Under the pieces are notes generated by a model. The model worked only from the letters and a program-made list of their open reading frames with translations, was not told the origin of the DNA and made no database searches. 64,000 nt of DNA from Endomicrobium sp. (GTDB taxonomy: Bacteria; Elusimicrobiota; Endomicrobiia; Endomicrobiales; Endomicrobiaceae), in NCBI GenBank assembly GCA_031266185.1, contig JAISBM010000016.1, positions 37,688 through 101,687 of the forward strand, written 5' to 3'. Within the stretch, counting starts at the first letter, position 1, and the number at the start of each line of letters is the position of its first letter. The translations under genes and the position numbers were made by a program. Below, piece after piece: positions 54,117 to 63,865 of this stretch.

Positions 54117-55052
54117 TTATGTATATTGGTGTTTTGTAGCGTAAATTATTGCTTCTATCATAGAGTCTGGGCAGGCTATATTTTTACCTGCAATGTCAAA
54201 AGCTGTTCCGTGGCCTGGAGAAGTTCGTAAAAATGGGAGTCCGGCAGTAATGTTTACTATTTTTGAAGCGTCTATACATTTTAAAGGTATCATTAGTTGA
54301 TCATGATACATTGTACATATTAAATCGAACTGCCCTTGTTTTGTTTTTAACCAAGCAGAATCTGCTGGTATGGGTGGTGTTATGTTGACGCCTAACTGTA
54401 TTAATTTTTTGTATGCTGGCATTATAATCTTTTTTTCTTCATTTCCCAAAATAGAATTATCCCCAGCGTGTGGATTGAGTCCACATAATGCTATTTTTAT
54501 CTTTTTTTTATTTCTTTTAATAAAGTCAACACTTAGAAGTATAGTTTGTATAATATTTTTTGTTTTTAAATTTTTAGTGATGTGCGATATAGGGATATGT
54601 CTTGTAACCATAACCCCTAATATATCATTGCAAGCCATTAACATAGCTACTTTTTTAGAATTTGTGAGATTTGCAAGCAGTTCTGTATGTCCAGGGAAAG
54701 TTATGCCTGAAAGTTTTAAAGATTCTTTTGATATAGGGGCTGTAACAAGAGCTTTTGCTTTATTGTTTAAACAATACTTTACAGCTTCTTTAATAGCAGA
54801 AACGGCAATTAACCCAGCTTTTTTTGAAGGGACAGATCGTTTTACGGGTCCTAAATTTGATGTTGCAATAAACTCAAAGTTTTTTTTGTTTTTACAATAT
54901 TTTTTATAGTAATAATTAAAGATTTGTTTATCACCAAAAAGTACAAAGCTGCAAATTCTTTGAACTTTTAAAGAATTTGTAGCCTTGCAAACTATTTCAT
55001 AACTTATTCCCGCTGGGTCTCCCAAAGTAATTGCTACGGGAGGTTTTAGCAT
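54117..55052 (-). CDS. pdxA: 4-hydroxythreonine-4-phosphate dehydrogenase
   Basis: 311 aa, slightly short for the family. It acts in pyridoxal phosphate synthesis. VAITLGDPAGISYEIVCKA, TFPGHTELLANLT, LCGLNPHAGDNSILGNEEKK, MYHDQLMIPLK and LRTSPGHGTAFDIAG carry the metal and substrate residues. It follows the SurA-like gene by four bases, like surA-pdxA in enterobacteria. Confidence 0.93.
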   Translation of the reverse strand: MLKPPVAITLGDPAGISYEIVCKATNSLKVQRICSFVLFGDKQIFNYYYKKYCKNKKNFEFIATSNLGPVKRSVPSKKAGLIAVSAIKEAVKYCLNNKAKALVTAPISKESLKLSGITFPGHTELLANLTNSKKVAMLMACNDILGVMVTRHIPISHITKNLKTKNIIQTILLSVDFIKRNKKKIKIALCGLNPHAGDNSILGNEEKKIIMPAYKKLIQLGVNITPPIPADSAWLKTKQGQFDLICTMYHDQLMIPLKCIDASKIVNITAGLPFLRTSPGHGTAFDIAGKNIACPDSMIEAIIYATKHQYT

Positions 55053-55056
55053 TTCT

Positions 55057-56103
55057 TTACCAAGTTTTATTAATTTTTATATTAGATTTAGACTTTAGAG
55101 TATTAATATAGTCATTGTATGCAACTCTTGCATTTGCTTGATACAATAGTTCTAATATATCACCTTTTACATCATCAAAATTTATATCTCTTTTTGCGCG
55201 TTTTTCTTCAACTTTTACAAAATGGTATCCAGTATCTGTCTTTATGGGTTCTTTTGTGTAGTCGCCAACTTTCATTGAGAAAGCAACTTTGCTTATGTTT
55301 GGAAGAAGGTCATCTTTTGCAACTAGTCCTAAATCGCCATTCCTTCCTTTGGAAGTAGGATCTTCAGAATATTGGTTTGCAACATCTCCAAAAGTTTTCT
55401 TTTGAAGTTCTTTTTTTACAGTTGCAATTTTTGCTTGTGCTGCTTTGATTTCAGGTTCTTTTGCGCCTTTAGGACAAGCGATAAAAATTTGTCTGAGTCT
55501 CAACTGTTCGCCAGACATTCTTTTTAATGCTGTTGCAAAATTTTCAACTAAAAAATCGTCTTCAGGAGAAAGGTTAGTTTTACCACCTTTCATTTTTACA
55601 CTTATCTTGTCATATAAGGCTTTAGCTTCAAGATCTGTAGGAGTTTTTACTTTAGGCTCAACATTTTGCTTAACAAGTTTCATGATTGCTATTTGATCAT
55701 TAAGTTTTTTTTCAAAATCAGCAATTGTCATATTTTCTTTTTTAAGCTCATTCTTAAATTCTCCGTCGCTAGAAAATCTTTTTTTTATTTCTGTAAGCCC
55801 GTCTTGGATTTCTTTTTTTGAAACTTTAATATTTTGCTTTTTTGCTTGTTGCTTTAAAAGAACGTCATCTATTTTTTGATTTAAAACAAGGTCTTTGAGT
55901 TCGTTTTCTTTTTGAATAGTTTGAGATGATTTTGGTGTCGCTTTTTCGTATTGTTCGTAAATAGGGGCAAATAAGCTATTGAATTCAGAAGACAAAATAG
56001 GTTCCCCGTTTACAACAGCTAATGTCTTGTCTACAACTTGCGATGCTGCAAAAACTGTGAAAGCTATAAAAAGGCTTGCAAAACTTACTACAATTTTCTT
56101 CAT
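55057..56103 (-). CDS. SurA-like periplasmic peptidyl-prolyl isomerase
   Basis: 348 aa with a signal peptide (about 1-19). The N-terminal helical chaperone part is about 20-190. The PpiC parvulin domain, about 205-315, reads LRLRQIFIACPKGAKEP, SEDPTSKGRNGDLG and GYHFVKVEEKRA. It probably helps outer-membrane proteins fold, such as the barrel proteins in this window. It lies between the lipoprotein isomerase and pdxA; the family's second parvulin domain is absent. Confidence 0.88.
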   Translation of the reverse strand: MKKIVVSFASLFIAFTVFAASQVVDKTLAVVNGEPILSSEFNSLFAPIYEQYEKATPKSSQTIQKENELKDLVLNQKIDDVLLKQQAKKQNIKVSKKEIQDGLTEIKKRFSSDGEFKNELKKENMTIADFEKKLNDQIAIMKLVKQNVEPKVKTPTDLEAKALYDKISVKMKGGKTNLSPEDDFLVENFATALKRMSGEQLRLRQIFIACPKGAKEPEIKAAQAKIATVKKELQKKTFGDVANQYSEDPTSKGRNGDLGLVAKDDLLPNISKVAFSMKVGDYTKEPIKTDTGYHFVKVEEKRAKRDINFDDVKGDILELLYQANARVAYNDYINTLKSKSNIKINKTW

Positions 56104-56128
56104 AGTTTGCTCCTAGCTTTATTTTAAG

Positions 56129-57001
56129 TTACTTGGATTTTTCTTCTTCTGGTGAAGCTAAAGGTAAATCGTAATTTACTTTGACATTAAGGTTTTCTTT
56201 TTGTTTATTAAACCAGGTATCAAATTTTTCTTTTTCTAATGTTTTTCTAATAGCTTCTTTTGCTTGGTCAAAAGATATAGCAGGCAGTTTCTTTTCTGAT
56301 ACCTTAAATACTATATGATATCCATAAGGAGTTTCCACTATACCAGACATCTCATTTGTTTTTAAGTTTACAACAGCTTCTTCAAATTCTGGAACCAAAT
56401 CTCCTTTTTTAAATGGGCCAATAAGTCCGCCATTAGAAGCTGAACCACTATCTTGAGAAACTTCTTTTGCTACTTTTTCAAAAGATTCTCCATTGTTTAA
56501 CCTATCAAATGCGTTTTGCGCTGACTGCAAGTCTGAAACAAGTATATGTCTTACAGTGTATGCAATGGGTTCATCAAATAAAGCTTTGTTGTTGTCATAA
56601 TATTTTTGTATTTCTTCATCACTAGGTTCTACAGCTTCATGGATTTCTTTAATATAAGACTCTATAAGTAACCCGTTCTTATAGTCTAATAGTTGCTTTT
56701 TTTGTTCTGACTCAAAAGCGGACAAAGTATTTTTGTATTCTTCACGTTTTTCAACGCCAGCTTTTTTTGCAGCTTCCACAACAACAGTTTCTTTTAAAAT
56801 AGCATCAATAAATTGTTTTTTACCTATAGCTGTAGATGCATATTTTTGATATTCTGTAGGTGTTGCAGCTAATCTTTCATTTAATTTAGCATCTGTAATT
56901 TTTTCGTTTCCAACTTGAATCACTACAGGGCTATCTTTTTTGCACGAAGACAAAGAAAACCCCACACACAATACACTAGTTAGCAACAATAGGTTCTTCA
57001 T
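56129..57001 (-). CDS. PpiC-type peptidyl-prolyl isomerase lipoprotein
   Basis: 290 aa. The lipobox LSSC at about residue 20 marks a lipoprotein. A helical part (about 30-140) precedes a parvulin domain, about 145-245 (VRHILVSDLQSAQNAF, KGDLVPEFEEAVVNLK, ETPYGYHIVF). It resembles PrsA-like foldases. AAAGGAGA precedes the ATG, and the gene probably shares an operon with the next two genes. Confidence 0.88.
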   Translation of the reverse strand: MKNLLLLTSVLCVGFSLSSCKKDSPVVIQVGNEKITDAKLNERLAATPTEYQKYASTAIGKKQFIDAILKETVVVEAAKKAGVEKREEYKNTLSAFESEQKKQLLDYKNGLLIESYIKEIHEAVEPSDEEIQKYYDNNKALFDEPIAYTVRHILVSDLQSAQNAFDRLNNGESFEKVAKEVSQDSGSASNGGLIGPFKKGDLVPEFEEAVVNLKTNEMSGIVETPYGYHIVFKVSEKKLPAISFDQAKEAIRKTLEKEKFDTWFNKQKENLNVKVNYDLPLASPEEEKSK

Positions 57002-57079
57002 TACAGCATCTCCTTTATTTAGCCTTAATTTTAAATAGGCAGCTAAAATATAATCAGGATTTTACAAATTTACACTATA

Positions 57080-58000
57080 TTAGTCAAACTTAGGATTACT
57101 GCTGTATTTTGATGCCATGATTGAGGATAACAGTATTGTGATTATTATTAAAAGAGATAATGCTGTTGGAATGTTTATGAAGTGCGAGAGTATCATTTTA
57201 AATCCAACAAATAAAAGAATTATAGCTATAGCAAACTTTAAAAACTTAAATTTTTCTGCAAGATTAAATAAAAGAAAGTACAGAGCTCTAAGACCTATTA
57301 TTGCAAATATGTTAGAAGTATATACTATAAAAGGGTCAACAGAAACAGAAAGTACAGCAGGGATAGAATCTATGGCAAATATTATGTCACTCATTTCTAT
57401 GGCTATAACGGCTGTAAGCATAGGTGTTGCATATAAAATCTTACCTTTTTTTATAAGGAAGCTTTTTGTTTTATTAGTGTTATCTATAGGCATTATTTTT
57501 TTTAGAATTTTATATGCAACATTATTTTCTGGATCAAATTTTTTGTTTTTTTGTGTTATTATTTTGATTGATGTGTAAATTAAAATAGCGCCAAATAAAT
57601 ATATTGTCCAAGAAAAAGCATTTATTAAACTTATACCAATAAAAACAAACAAAAATCTAAGAACAACTGCTCCAATAATGCCGTAAATTAAAACTTTTGG
57701 TTGATTTTGCTTAGGAATATTGAAAAAAGAAAAAATCATTAAGAAAACAAACATATTGTCAATAGACAAAGTATATTCAACTAAGTATCCTGTAAAAAAC
57801 TCTAAAGCTTTTGGTTGCCCTAGCAAAACATAAATAACTATACCAAACGTAATTGCGATAGCTATCCATAAACTCACCATTATGCTTGCACTTTTTGTTG
57901 TAATGTTTCCTTGGTTTTTATTTAAAACAACTAAATCTATAAACAAGGAAACTATAATAACAAACCAAAATAGCAACCACATTATAGGTAAAGTTTCCAT
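57080..58000 (-). CDS. TerC-family membrane protein
   Basis: 306 aa with about eight hydrophobic helices. EYTLSIDNMFVFLMIFSFF and EMSDIIFAIDSIPAVLSVS are the two conserved acidic TerC motifs, and FIVYTSNIFAIIGLRALYFL follows. The family includes Alx and other metal (manganese) exporters that act at the membrane during co-factor loading or alkaline stress. GGAGAATAAATG marks the start. Confidence 0.9.
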   Translation of the reverse strand: METLPIMWLLFWFVIIVSLFIDLVVLNKNQGNITTKSASIMVSLWIAIAITFGIVIYVLLGQPKALEFFTGYLVEYTLSIDNMFVFLMIFSFFNIPKQNQPKVLIYGIIGAVVLRFLFVFIGISLINAFSWTIYLFGAILIYTSIKIITQKNKKFDPENNVAYKILKKIMPIDNTNKTKSFLIKKGKILYATPMLTAVIAIEMSDIIFAIDSIPAVLSVSVDPFIVYTSNIFAIIGLRALYFLLFNLAEKFKFLKFAIAIILLFVGFKMILSHFINIPTALSLLIIITILLSSIMASKYSSNPKFD

Positions 58001-58040
58001 TTATTCTCCAAAAGTTTTAATTATAGTATGTTGTTAACTT

Positions 58041-59132
58041 TTAGACATTAAAGCGAAATTCTATAATATCGCCATCTCTAACAACATATTCTTTTCCTTC
58101 GCTTCTAAAGAGACCAGCATCTTTTACAGCTTTTTGACTGCCGAGTCTAAATAGATCGTTAAAACTCATTACTTCTGCGCGAATAAAACCTCTTTCAAAA
58201 TCAGAGTGTATTACACCAGCAGCTTGAGGTGCCAAAACCCCTTTTTTTATTGTCCACGCTCTTACTTCCATTTGTCCTGCTGTCAAAAATGTTGCTAAGC
58301 CTAAAAGGTTATATCCTGCTTTAATTAGTCTGTTTAATCCTGGTTCTTGTAAACCTAAATCTTTTAAAAAAATTTCTTGATCATTTTCAGATAGTTCTGA
58401 GAGTTCTGCTTCTACTTTTGCGCATATAGAAATTGTTTGAGTTCCTTCTTTCTCTGCTTTTTCTTTTACAAGGTTTGTGTATTTGTTTTCCATAGAAGGC
58501 AAGGTACTTTCATCGACGTTACACGCATATACTACAGGCTTTGCTGTTATTAAGAAAAAGTCTTTTATGTTTATTTTTTCTTCGTCATTTAAATTAAGAG
58601 TTCTTACTGGGTTGCCTGCATCTAAGTGAGACTTCACTTTTATCGCAAGTTCTCTTTCTGAGAGCATTTTTTTGTCATTAAGCCTTGTTGCTTTTTGAAG
58701 TCTTTCAATTCTTTTAGAAATTGAATCCATGTCTGCAAGAATAAGTTCTGTTTCTATAATTTCTATGTCTCTTAAAGGATCAACATCTCCCATAACATGT
58801 GTTACATTTTTGCTTTCAAAACATCTTACAACATGTATAATGGCAGCAGTTTCTCTTATATGTGCTAAAAATTGATTTCCTAACCCTTCTCCATTTGAGG
58901 CCCCTTTTACAAGCCCTGCAATATCAACAAATTCTATTGTAGCAGGTACTACTTTTTTTGCATTATAAAGATTTAGCAAAAAAGTTAATCGTTTATCTGG
59001 TACAGATACGATGCCTATGTTTGGATCTATGGTGCAAAAAGGATAATTTGCAACTTCTGCACCGGCTTTTGTTATAGAATTGAACAATGTTGATTTGCCA
59101 ACATTCGGAAGTCCTACGATGCCAAGTTTCAT
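58041..59132 (-). CDS. ychF: ribosome-binding GTPase/ATPase
   Basis: 363 aa, the standard YchF length. MKLGIVGLPNVGKSTLFNSI is the G1 motif and FVDIAGLVKGASNGEGLGNQ the G3. The usual NKxD position reads NVDE, as in the ATP-preferring YchF proteins. The C-terminal TGS domain ends in RDGDIIEFRFNV. AGGAG precedes the ATG. Confidence 0.96.
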   Translation of the reverse strand: MKLGIVGLPNVGKSTLFNSITKAGAEVANYPFCTIDPNIGIVSVPDKRLTFLLNLYNAKKVVPATIEFVDIAGLVKGASNGEGLGNQFLAHIRETAAIIHVVRCFESKNVTHVMGDVDPLRDIEIIETELILADMDSISKRIERLQKATRLNDKKMLSERELAIKVKSHLDAGNPVRTLNLNDEEKINIKDFFLITAKPVVYACNVDESTLPSMENKYTNLVKEKAEKEGTQTISICAKVEAELSELSENDQEIFLKDLGLQEPGLNRLIKAGYNLLGLATFLTAGQMEVRAWTIKKGVLAPQAAGVIHSDFERGFIRAEVMSFNDLFRLGSQKAVKDAGLFRSEGKEYVVRDGDIIEFRFNV

Positions 59133-59148
59133 ACAACTCCTTAGATTT

Positions 59149-59308
59149 GGGTCTGCCTAAAAACCTTAACGCATATCCTTACTATGCTTTTTCCGAAGCT
59201 GCTGCGTTAAAAAACTTGTGTTTATGACACGATAAACCTTGCGTTTTTTGCCTTGCATTGTCAAAAAATTCACAGCAAATATACGCATTAGGGTTTTTAG
59301 AGAGACCC
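59149..59308. repeat. 160-bp element with 28-bp inverted ends
   Basis: GGGTCTGCCTAAAAACCTTA at 59149 continues to 59176 and pairs with the reverse complement of 59281-59308, with 23 of 28 positions equal. The interior contains CTTGCGTTTTTTGCCTTGC and GCTGCTGCGTTAAAAAACTT, which are also partly complementary. It fills the gap between ychF and proA and has no ORF. Confidence 0.7.
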
Positions 59309-59310
59309 AT

Positions 59311-60576
59311 TTAATTTCTTATTGTTCCATTACCTTGCGCTACATATTTTGTAGTGGTTAGTTCTTTAATGCCTATAGTCCCTCTTGCATGGAGCTTTTG
59401 TGTAGAAATTCCAATTTCACATCCCAAACCGAAAACTCCTCCGTCATGAAGTCTAGTAGATGCGTTCACAAAAACAGCTGCAGCGTCAACTTCGGAGATA
59501 AATTTATTTGCAGCATCTTTATCGTCAGTTATTATAGCTTCAGAATGCATAGAGCCGTATTTGTTTATATGTTCTATTGCTTCATCTAGAGAGTTTACAA
59601 CTTTTATAGATATTTTTAAGTCAAGATATTCTGTCTGCCAATCTTCTTCTTGAGCCTCTTTCACAGAAGGAACTATTTTTTTTGTTATGGAGCAACCATT
59701 TATTTCAACTCCAGATTCTGTGTACAGCTTACATAGTTGAGGCAGTATTTTTTCAGCAATATTTTTATGTACAAGAATAGTTTCTGTTGCATTGCATGCA
59801 GAAGGTCTTTGGCATTTAGCATTTAGAGCTATTTTAATTGCCATGTCTATATCTGCGTTTTCATCTATGTACGTATGGCACAAACCTTTTCCGTGTGATA
59901 AAATTGGAATCAAAGAATGAGCTTTTATGAATTGAATTAAATCATTGCTACCTCTAGGGATTAGTAAGTCTATTAAATTTTCCAAATGTATAAGTTCTTG
60001 TACAGCGGTTCTGTCTGTTGTGTCAATAAACTGTACTGCTCCTTCGGGCATACCTGCTTTTTTGGCTGCTTCAGATACTATATTTATAAGAATTCTGTTA
60101 GAATTTATAGCTTCAGAACCACCCTTTAAAATTACAGAATTCCCAGCTTTTAGACATAAAGCACTAGCGTCAATGGTTACATTTGGACGAGCTTCATAGA
60201 TTATAGCTATTACACCTAAAGGTACCCTTATTTTCTTTACATCTATATCTATTGAAGCAGTCATTTCTTCAACTATAGTGCCTACGGGATCTTGTAATAA
60301 CACGATATCTTTGATACTTTTGGCCATTTCATTTATACGTTTTTCATTTAATGTAAGTCTATCTATTAAAACATTGTTTATGCCTGCTTCCTTAGCGGCT
60401 TGTACATCTATCTCGTTGTGAAACAGGATTTCTTTAATGTTTTTTTCTATAGCACAAGCCATAGCTGAGAGTATGTTGTTTTTTTGTTCAGCACTCATTG
60501 TGGCAAGTTGTTTTGAAGCTTCTTTTGCAGCTTTAGCTTTTAAAAATACTATTTGTTTTTCTTGATTGTTTTCCAT
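59311..60576 (-). CDS. proA: gamma-glutamyl phosphate reductase
   Basis: 421 aa from the ATG at 60576, which has GGAG 6 bases upstream; a GTG four codons earlier is less likely. It reduces gamma-glutamyl phosphate in proline synthesis. IRVPLGVIAIIYEARPNVTI, SVILKGGSEAINSNR, and the catalytic Cys in KCQRPSACNATETILVH are present; VFVNASTRLHDGGVFGLG closes it. proB is not nearby, so proline synthesis depends on a gene elsewhere. Confidence 0.95.
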   Translation of the reverse strand: MENNQEKQIVFLKAKAAKEASKQLATMSAEQKNNILSAMACAIEKNIKEILFHNEIDVQAAKEAGINNVLIDRLTLNEKRINEMAKSIKDIVLLQDPVGTIVEEMTASIDIDVKKIRVPLGVIAIIYEARPNVTIDASALCLKAGNSVILKGGSEAINSNRILINIVSEAAKKAGMPEGAVQFIDTTDRTAVQELIHLENLIDLLIPRGSNDLIQFIKAHSLIPILSHGKGLCHTYIDENADIDMAIKIALNAKCQRPSACNATETILVHKNIAEKILPQLCKLYTESGVEINGCSITKKIVPSVKEAQEEDWQTEYLDLKISIKVVNSLDEAIEHINKYGSMHSEAIITDDKDAANKFISEVDAAAVFVNASTRLHDGGVFGLGCEIGISTQKLHARGTIGIKELTTTKYVAQGNGTIRN

Positions 60577-60647
60577 ACTTAGCTCCACTATATTTTTATT
60601 TATTTTGGTATTTTAGCAAAAAACTAATAAAAACGAAAAGTAGTTAG

Positions 60648-60682
60648 AAAATTCTACGGTTTACAAAAAACCGTAGAATTTT
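60648..60682. other. 15-bp perfect hairpin between proA and gap
   Basis: AAAATTCTACGGTTT (60648-60662) pairs exactly with AAACCGTAGAATTTT (60668-60682) around a 5-base loop, and TTGTTTTG follows. It has the look of an intrinsic terminator but lies upstream of two divergent genes (proA and gap), so it would end a short leader transcript or shield the two promoters. Confidence 0.65.
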
Positions 60683-60759
60683 GTTTTGTTGTGTAATCAA
60701 CTTGTTGGATGACATAAATATGTAAATAAAGTTAGTGTCTTGCTAAATCTTATGAGGGT

Positions 60760-60788
60760 TTGACTAAGATACTGTAATTTTATAATAT
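60760..60788 (+). promoter_or_regulatory. promoter of gap
   Basis: TTGACT (60760-60765) and TAATAT (60783-60788) at 17 bp; the alternative TATAAT at 60781-60786 has 15 bp. About 60 bp of leader precede the gap start with AGGAGGAG. Confidence 0.5.
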
Positions 60789-60842
60789 CTTCCCAAGTGA
60801 CTATTTTGCTTATTTTTGTACTTTTATGAATAGAACCACTAG

Positions 60843-61859
<1,017 letters not shown>

Positions 61860-61935
61860 AAACTAATAAGTTATTGGAGATTTATGGCGTTTGTCGATAA
61901 TATTACAAAAATAATAGATAGAAAAATAATAAACA

Positions 61936-61967
61936 AGACCGCACTTGTATAATTTATAGTGCGGTCT
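61936..61967 (+). other. hairpin between gap and pgk
   Basis: AGACCGCAC (61936-61944) pairs with GTGCGGTCT (61959-61967). No T run follows, so this may slow transcription, stabilise the gap transcript end or process it. TATAAT in the loop (61948-61953) is a possible -10 box for pgk. Confidence 0.5.
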
Positions 61968-61988
61968 GTTCTTTGAGGTATATAGGCA

Positions 61989-63239
61989 ATGAAAAAAGTA
62001 CTTAAAGATGTTAATGTGCAAGGTAAAAAGGTTTTAGTTCGAGTCGATTATAATGTTCCTTTAGATGCAAATCTTAATATAACAAATGATAAAAGAATAG
62101 TTGCGAGTATCCCTACAATTAAATACTTGTTAAAAGAAAATGCAGCAATAATCCTTATGTCTCATCTTGGAAGGCCAAAAGGGAGGTTTGTTTCAGAAAT
62201 GAGTCTAAATCCGATATCGATACGTTTAAGCGAGCTTTTAGATGAGCCTGTTAAATTTGTCGGTGGGGATTGCGTTAGTGAAGAATCTAGGCAAGTAGCA
62301 GCAAGTTTAAAGTCTGGTGAAATTTTCTTACTTGAAAATTTAAGATTTCATCCTGAAGAAGAAGGTAAAAATACTGCTGGAGAAAAAGACAAAGTTGCAA
62401 TGGAAAATTTTGCAAAAGAAATTGCTTCAATGGGTGAAATTTTTGTTCAAGATGCTTTTGGTACAGTGCACAGAGCCCATGCTTCAACAATTGCTGTAGT
62501 TAAGTACGTTAAAGATGCTGCTGCAGGTTTCCTTTTGGAGAAAGAACTTAAATTTTTAGGAGAAACTTTAGAAAATCCCCAAAGACCATTTTTAGCAATT
62601 TTGGGCGGTGCAAAAGTTTCAGATAAAATAAATGTTATAGAGAATCTTTTAAACAAAGTAGACGCTATTATAATAGGTGGTGCAATGGCTTACACTTTTC
62701 TAAAATCTCAAGGAGTAAGTACTGGTACGTCTCTTGTTGAAAACGATAAATTAGATTTAGCATCCGAACTTATTAAAAAAGCAAAAGAAAGGAAAATAGA
62801 CTTTTTGCTTCCTGTAGATCATATAATCGTAAATAAAGTTGATTTTGCAAATAAACAAATCCCAAAAGGGGCTCAAGTTGAAGAGACAATAGATGAAGCA
62901 ATTTCTGACAATTTTATGGGAGTGGATATAGGCTTTAAGTCGATAGAGAAATTTGCGGAAGTTATTAAGGCCTCAAAAACTATTCTTTGGAATGGCCCTC
63001 TTGGAATTTTTGAAATAGATGAGTTTTCTAAAGGTACGGTTGCTATTGCTGATTTGGTTGCTCAGGCAACTGATGCTGGGGCTATATCTATTGTTGGTGG
63101 TGGGGACTCTGTTTCTGCTGTAAAAAAGGCAGGTGTAGATAAAAGGATAAGTCATATTTCTACAGGTGGAGGAGCTTCTTTAGAATTTTTAGAGGGTAAA
63201 GAATTGCCGGGAATTGCGGCTCTTCCGGAACCTTCTTGA
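61989..63239 (+). CDS. pgk: phosphoglycerate kinase
   Basis: 416 aa. VLVRVDYNVPLDANLNITND binds phosphoglycerate, SHLGRPKGRFVSEMSLNPIS and LENLRFHPEEEGKNTAGEKD follow, and IGGGDSVSAVKKAGVD with STGGGASLEFLEG end it. It forms ATP from 1,3-bisphosphoglycerate. The product shows that the organism can make ATP by glycolysis despite having an ATP/ADP translocase. Confidence 0.97.
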   Translation: MKKVLKDVNVQGKKVLVRVDYNVPLDANLNITNDKRIVASIPTIKYLLKENAAIILMSHLGRPKGRFVSEMSLNPISIRLSELLDEPVKFVGGDCVSEESRQVAASLKSGEIFLLENLRFHPEEEGKNTAGEKDKVAMENFAKEIASMGEIFVQDAFGTVHRAHASTIAVVKYVKDAAAGFLLEKELKFLGETLENPQRPFLAILGGAKVSDKINVIENLLNKVDAIIIGGAMAYTFLKSQGVSTGTSLVENDKLDLASELIKKAKERKIDFLLPVDHIIVNKVDFANKQIPKGAQVEETIDEAISDNFMGVDIGFKSIEKFAEVIKASKTILWNGPLGIFEIDEFSKGTVAIADLVAQATDAGAISIVGGGDSVSAVKKAGVDKRISHISTGGGASLEFLEGKELPGIAALPEPS

Positions 63240-63270
63240 CACGTCGGAAATTTTGTTATACAATGAAAAA

Positions 63271-63594
63271 ATGATAAATACAGTAAATATAATATTTTTT
63301 GCATTTAAGTTTGTACATTATTGTATGTGCATAGGGTTAATTTCTGTGGTTCTTTTACAAGCTGGGAAAAGTGGTGGTATGGCAGGTGTTTTTGGTGGTG
63401 GTGGCTCAGATCAGATTTTTAATGCGCCATCAGGTGTAGCATTTATAAAGAAGTTGACAGTTGTTATGGCTTGCATATTTTTGTTTACATCTTTAATGCT
63501 TACAAAGCTTTCCACAAACATAGGTATGATGTCTGTAGTTAAACAGCTTTCTAATATTCCTGTAAGCGTTCCGGTAGAGCCTGTAGATAAATAA
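63271..63594 (+). CDS. secG: Sec translocon subunit SecG
   Basis: 107 aa from the ATG at 63271; the frame is open upstream into the end of pgk. Two hydrophobic helices (about 10-30 and 57-77) flank a Gly-rich loop, LQAGKSGGMAGVFGGGGSDQ, the SecG signature. It aids SecYEG export. It is followed by tRNA-Leu. Confidence 0.9.
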   Translation: MINTVNIIFFAFKFVHYCMCIGLISVVLLQAGKSGGMAGVFGGGGSDQIFNAPSGVAFIKKLTVVMACIFLFTSLMLTKLSTNIGMMSVVKQLSNIPVSVPVEPVDK

Positions 63595-63605
63595 GTGTTA
63601 CAGTT

Positions 63606-63687
63606 GCTGGGGTGGCGGAACTGGCATACGCGCACGTTTGAGGGGCGTGTCCTTAACCGGATGCGGGTTCAAATCCCGCCCTCAGCA
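63606..63687 (+). tRNA. tRNA-Leu (anticodon GAG)
   Basis: 82 bases. The acceptor stem GCTGGGG/CCTCAGC pairs with one G-T, the anticodon loop is TTGAGGG with stem CACGT/GCGTG, the variable arm is long, and the T arm contains GGTTCAAATCC. The discriminator is A and CCA is not encoded. Confidence 0.93.
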
Positions 63688-63707
63688 TTTTATTAAAAGT
63701 TATGTTT

Positions 63708-63779
63708 GCGGGTGTAGTTCAGTGGTAGAACGTCTCGTTGCCAACGAGAAGGTCGTGGGTTCAAGTCCCATCGCCCGCT
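63708..63779 (+). tRNA. tRNA-Gly (anticodon GCC)
   Basis: 72 bases. The acceptor stem GCGGGTG/CGCCCGC pairs with one T-G, the anticodon stem is CTCGT/ACGAG around TGCCA, and the T arm holds GGTTCAAGTCC. The discriminator is T and CCA is not encoded. Confidence 0.95.
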
Positions 63780-63792
63780 TTTATTTAAATTT

Positions 63793-63822
63793 AAAGCCAG
63801 TCTTGATTAGACTGGCTTTTTT
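63793..63822 (+). terminator. intrinsic terminator after the tRNA pair
   Basis: AAAGCCAGTCT pairs with AGACTGGCTTT around TGATT, followed by a T run. It ends the secG-tRNA transcript. Confidence 0.9.
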
Positions 63823-63865
63823 ATTTTAAATATTAACCTAATCAATACCTGCGAAATAGTTTGCT

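Noticed and set aside
53970..54230. Plus-strand ORF (TTG start, Leu/Phe-rich)
   Set aside because: Half of it is antisense to pdxA and the start has no ribosome-binding site; the first part (VELFLDELENISFIYG) could be a relic but is too short to call.
54370..54909. 179-aa hydrophobic plus-strand ORF
   Set aside because: A shadow of pdxA on the other strand caused by AT-rich codon use.
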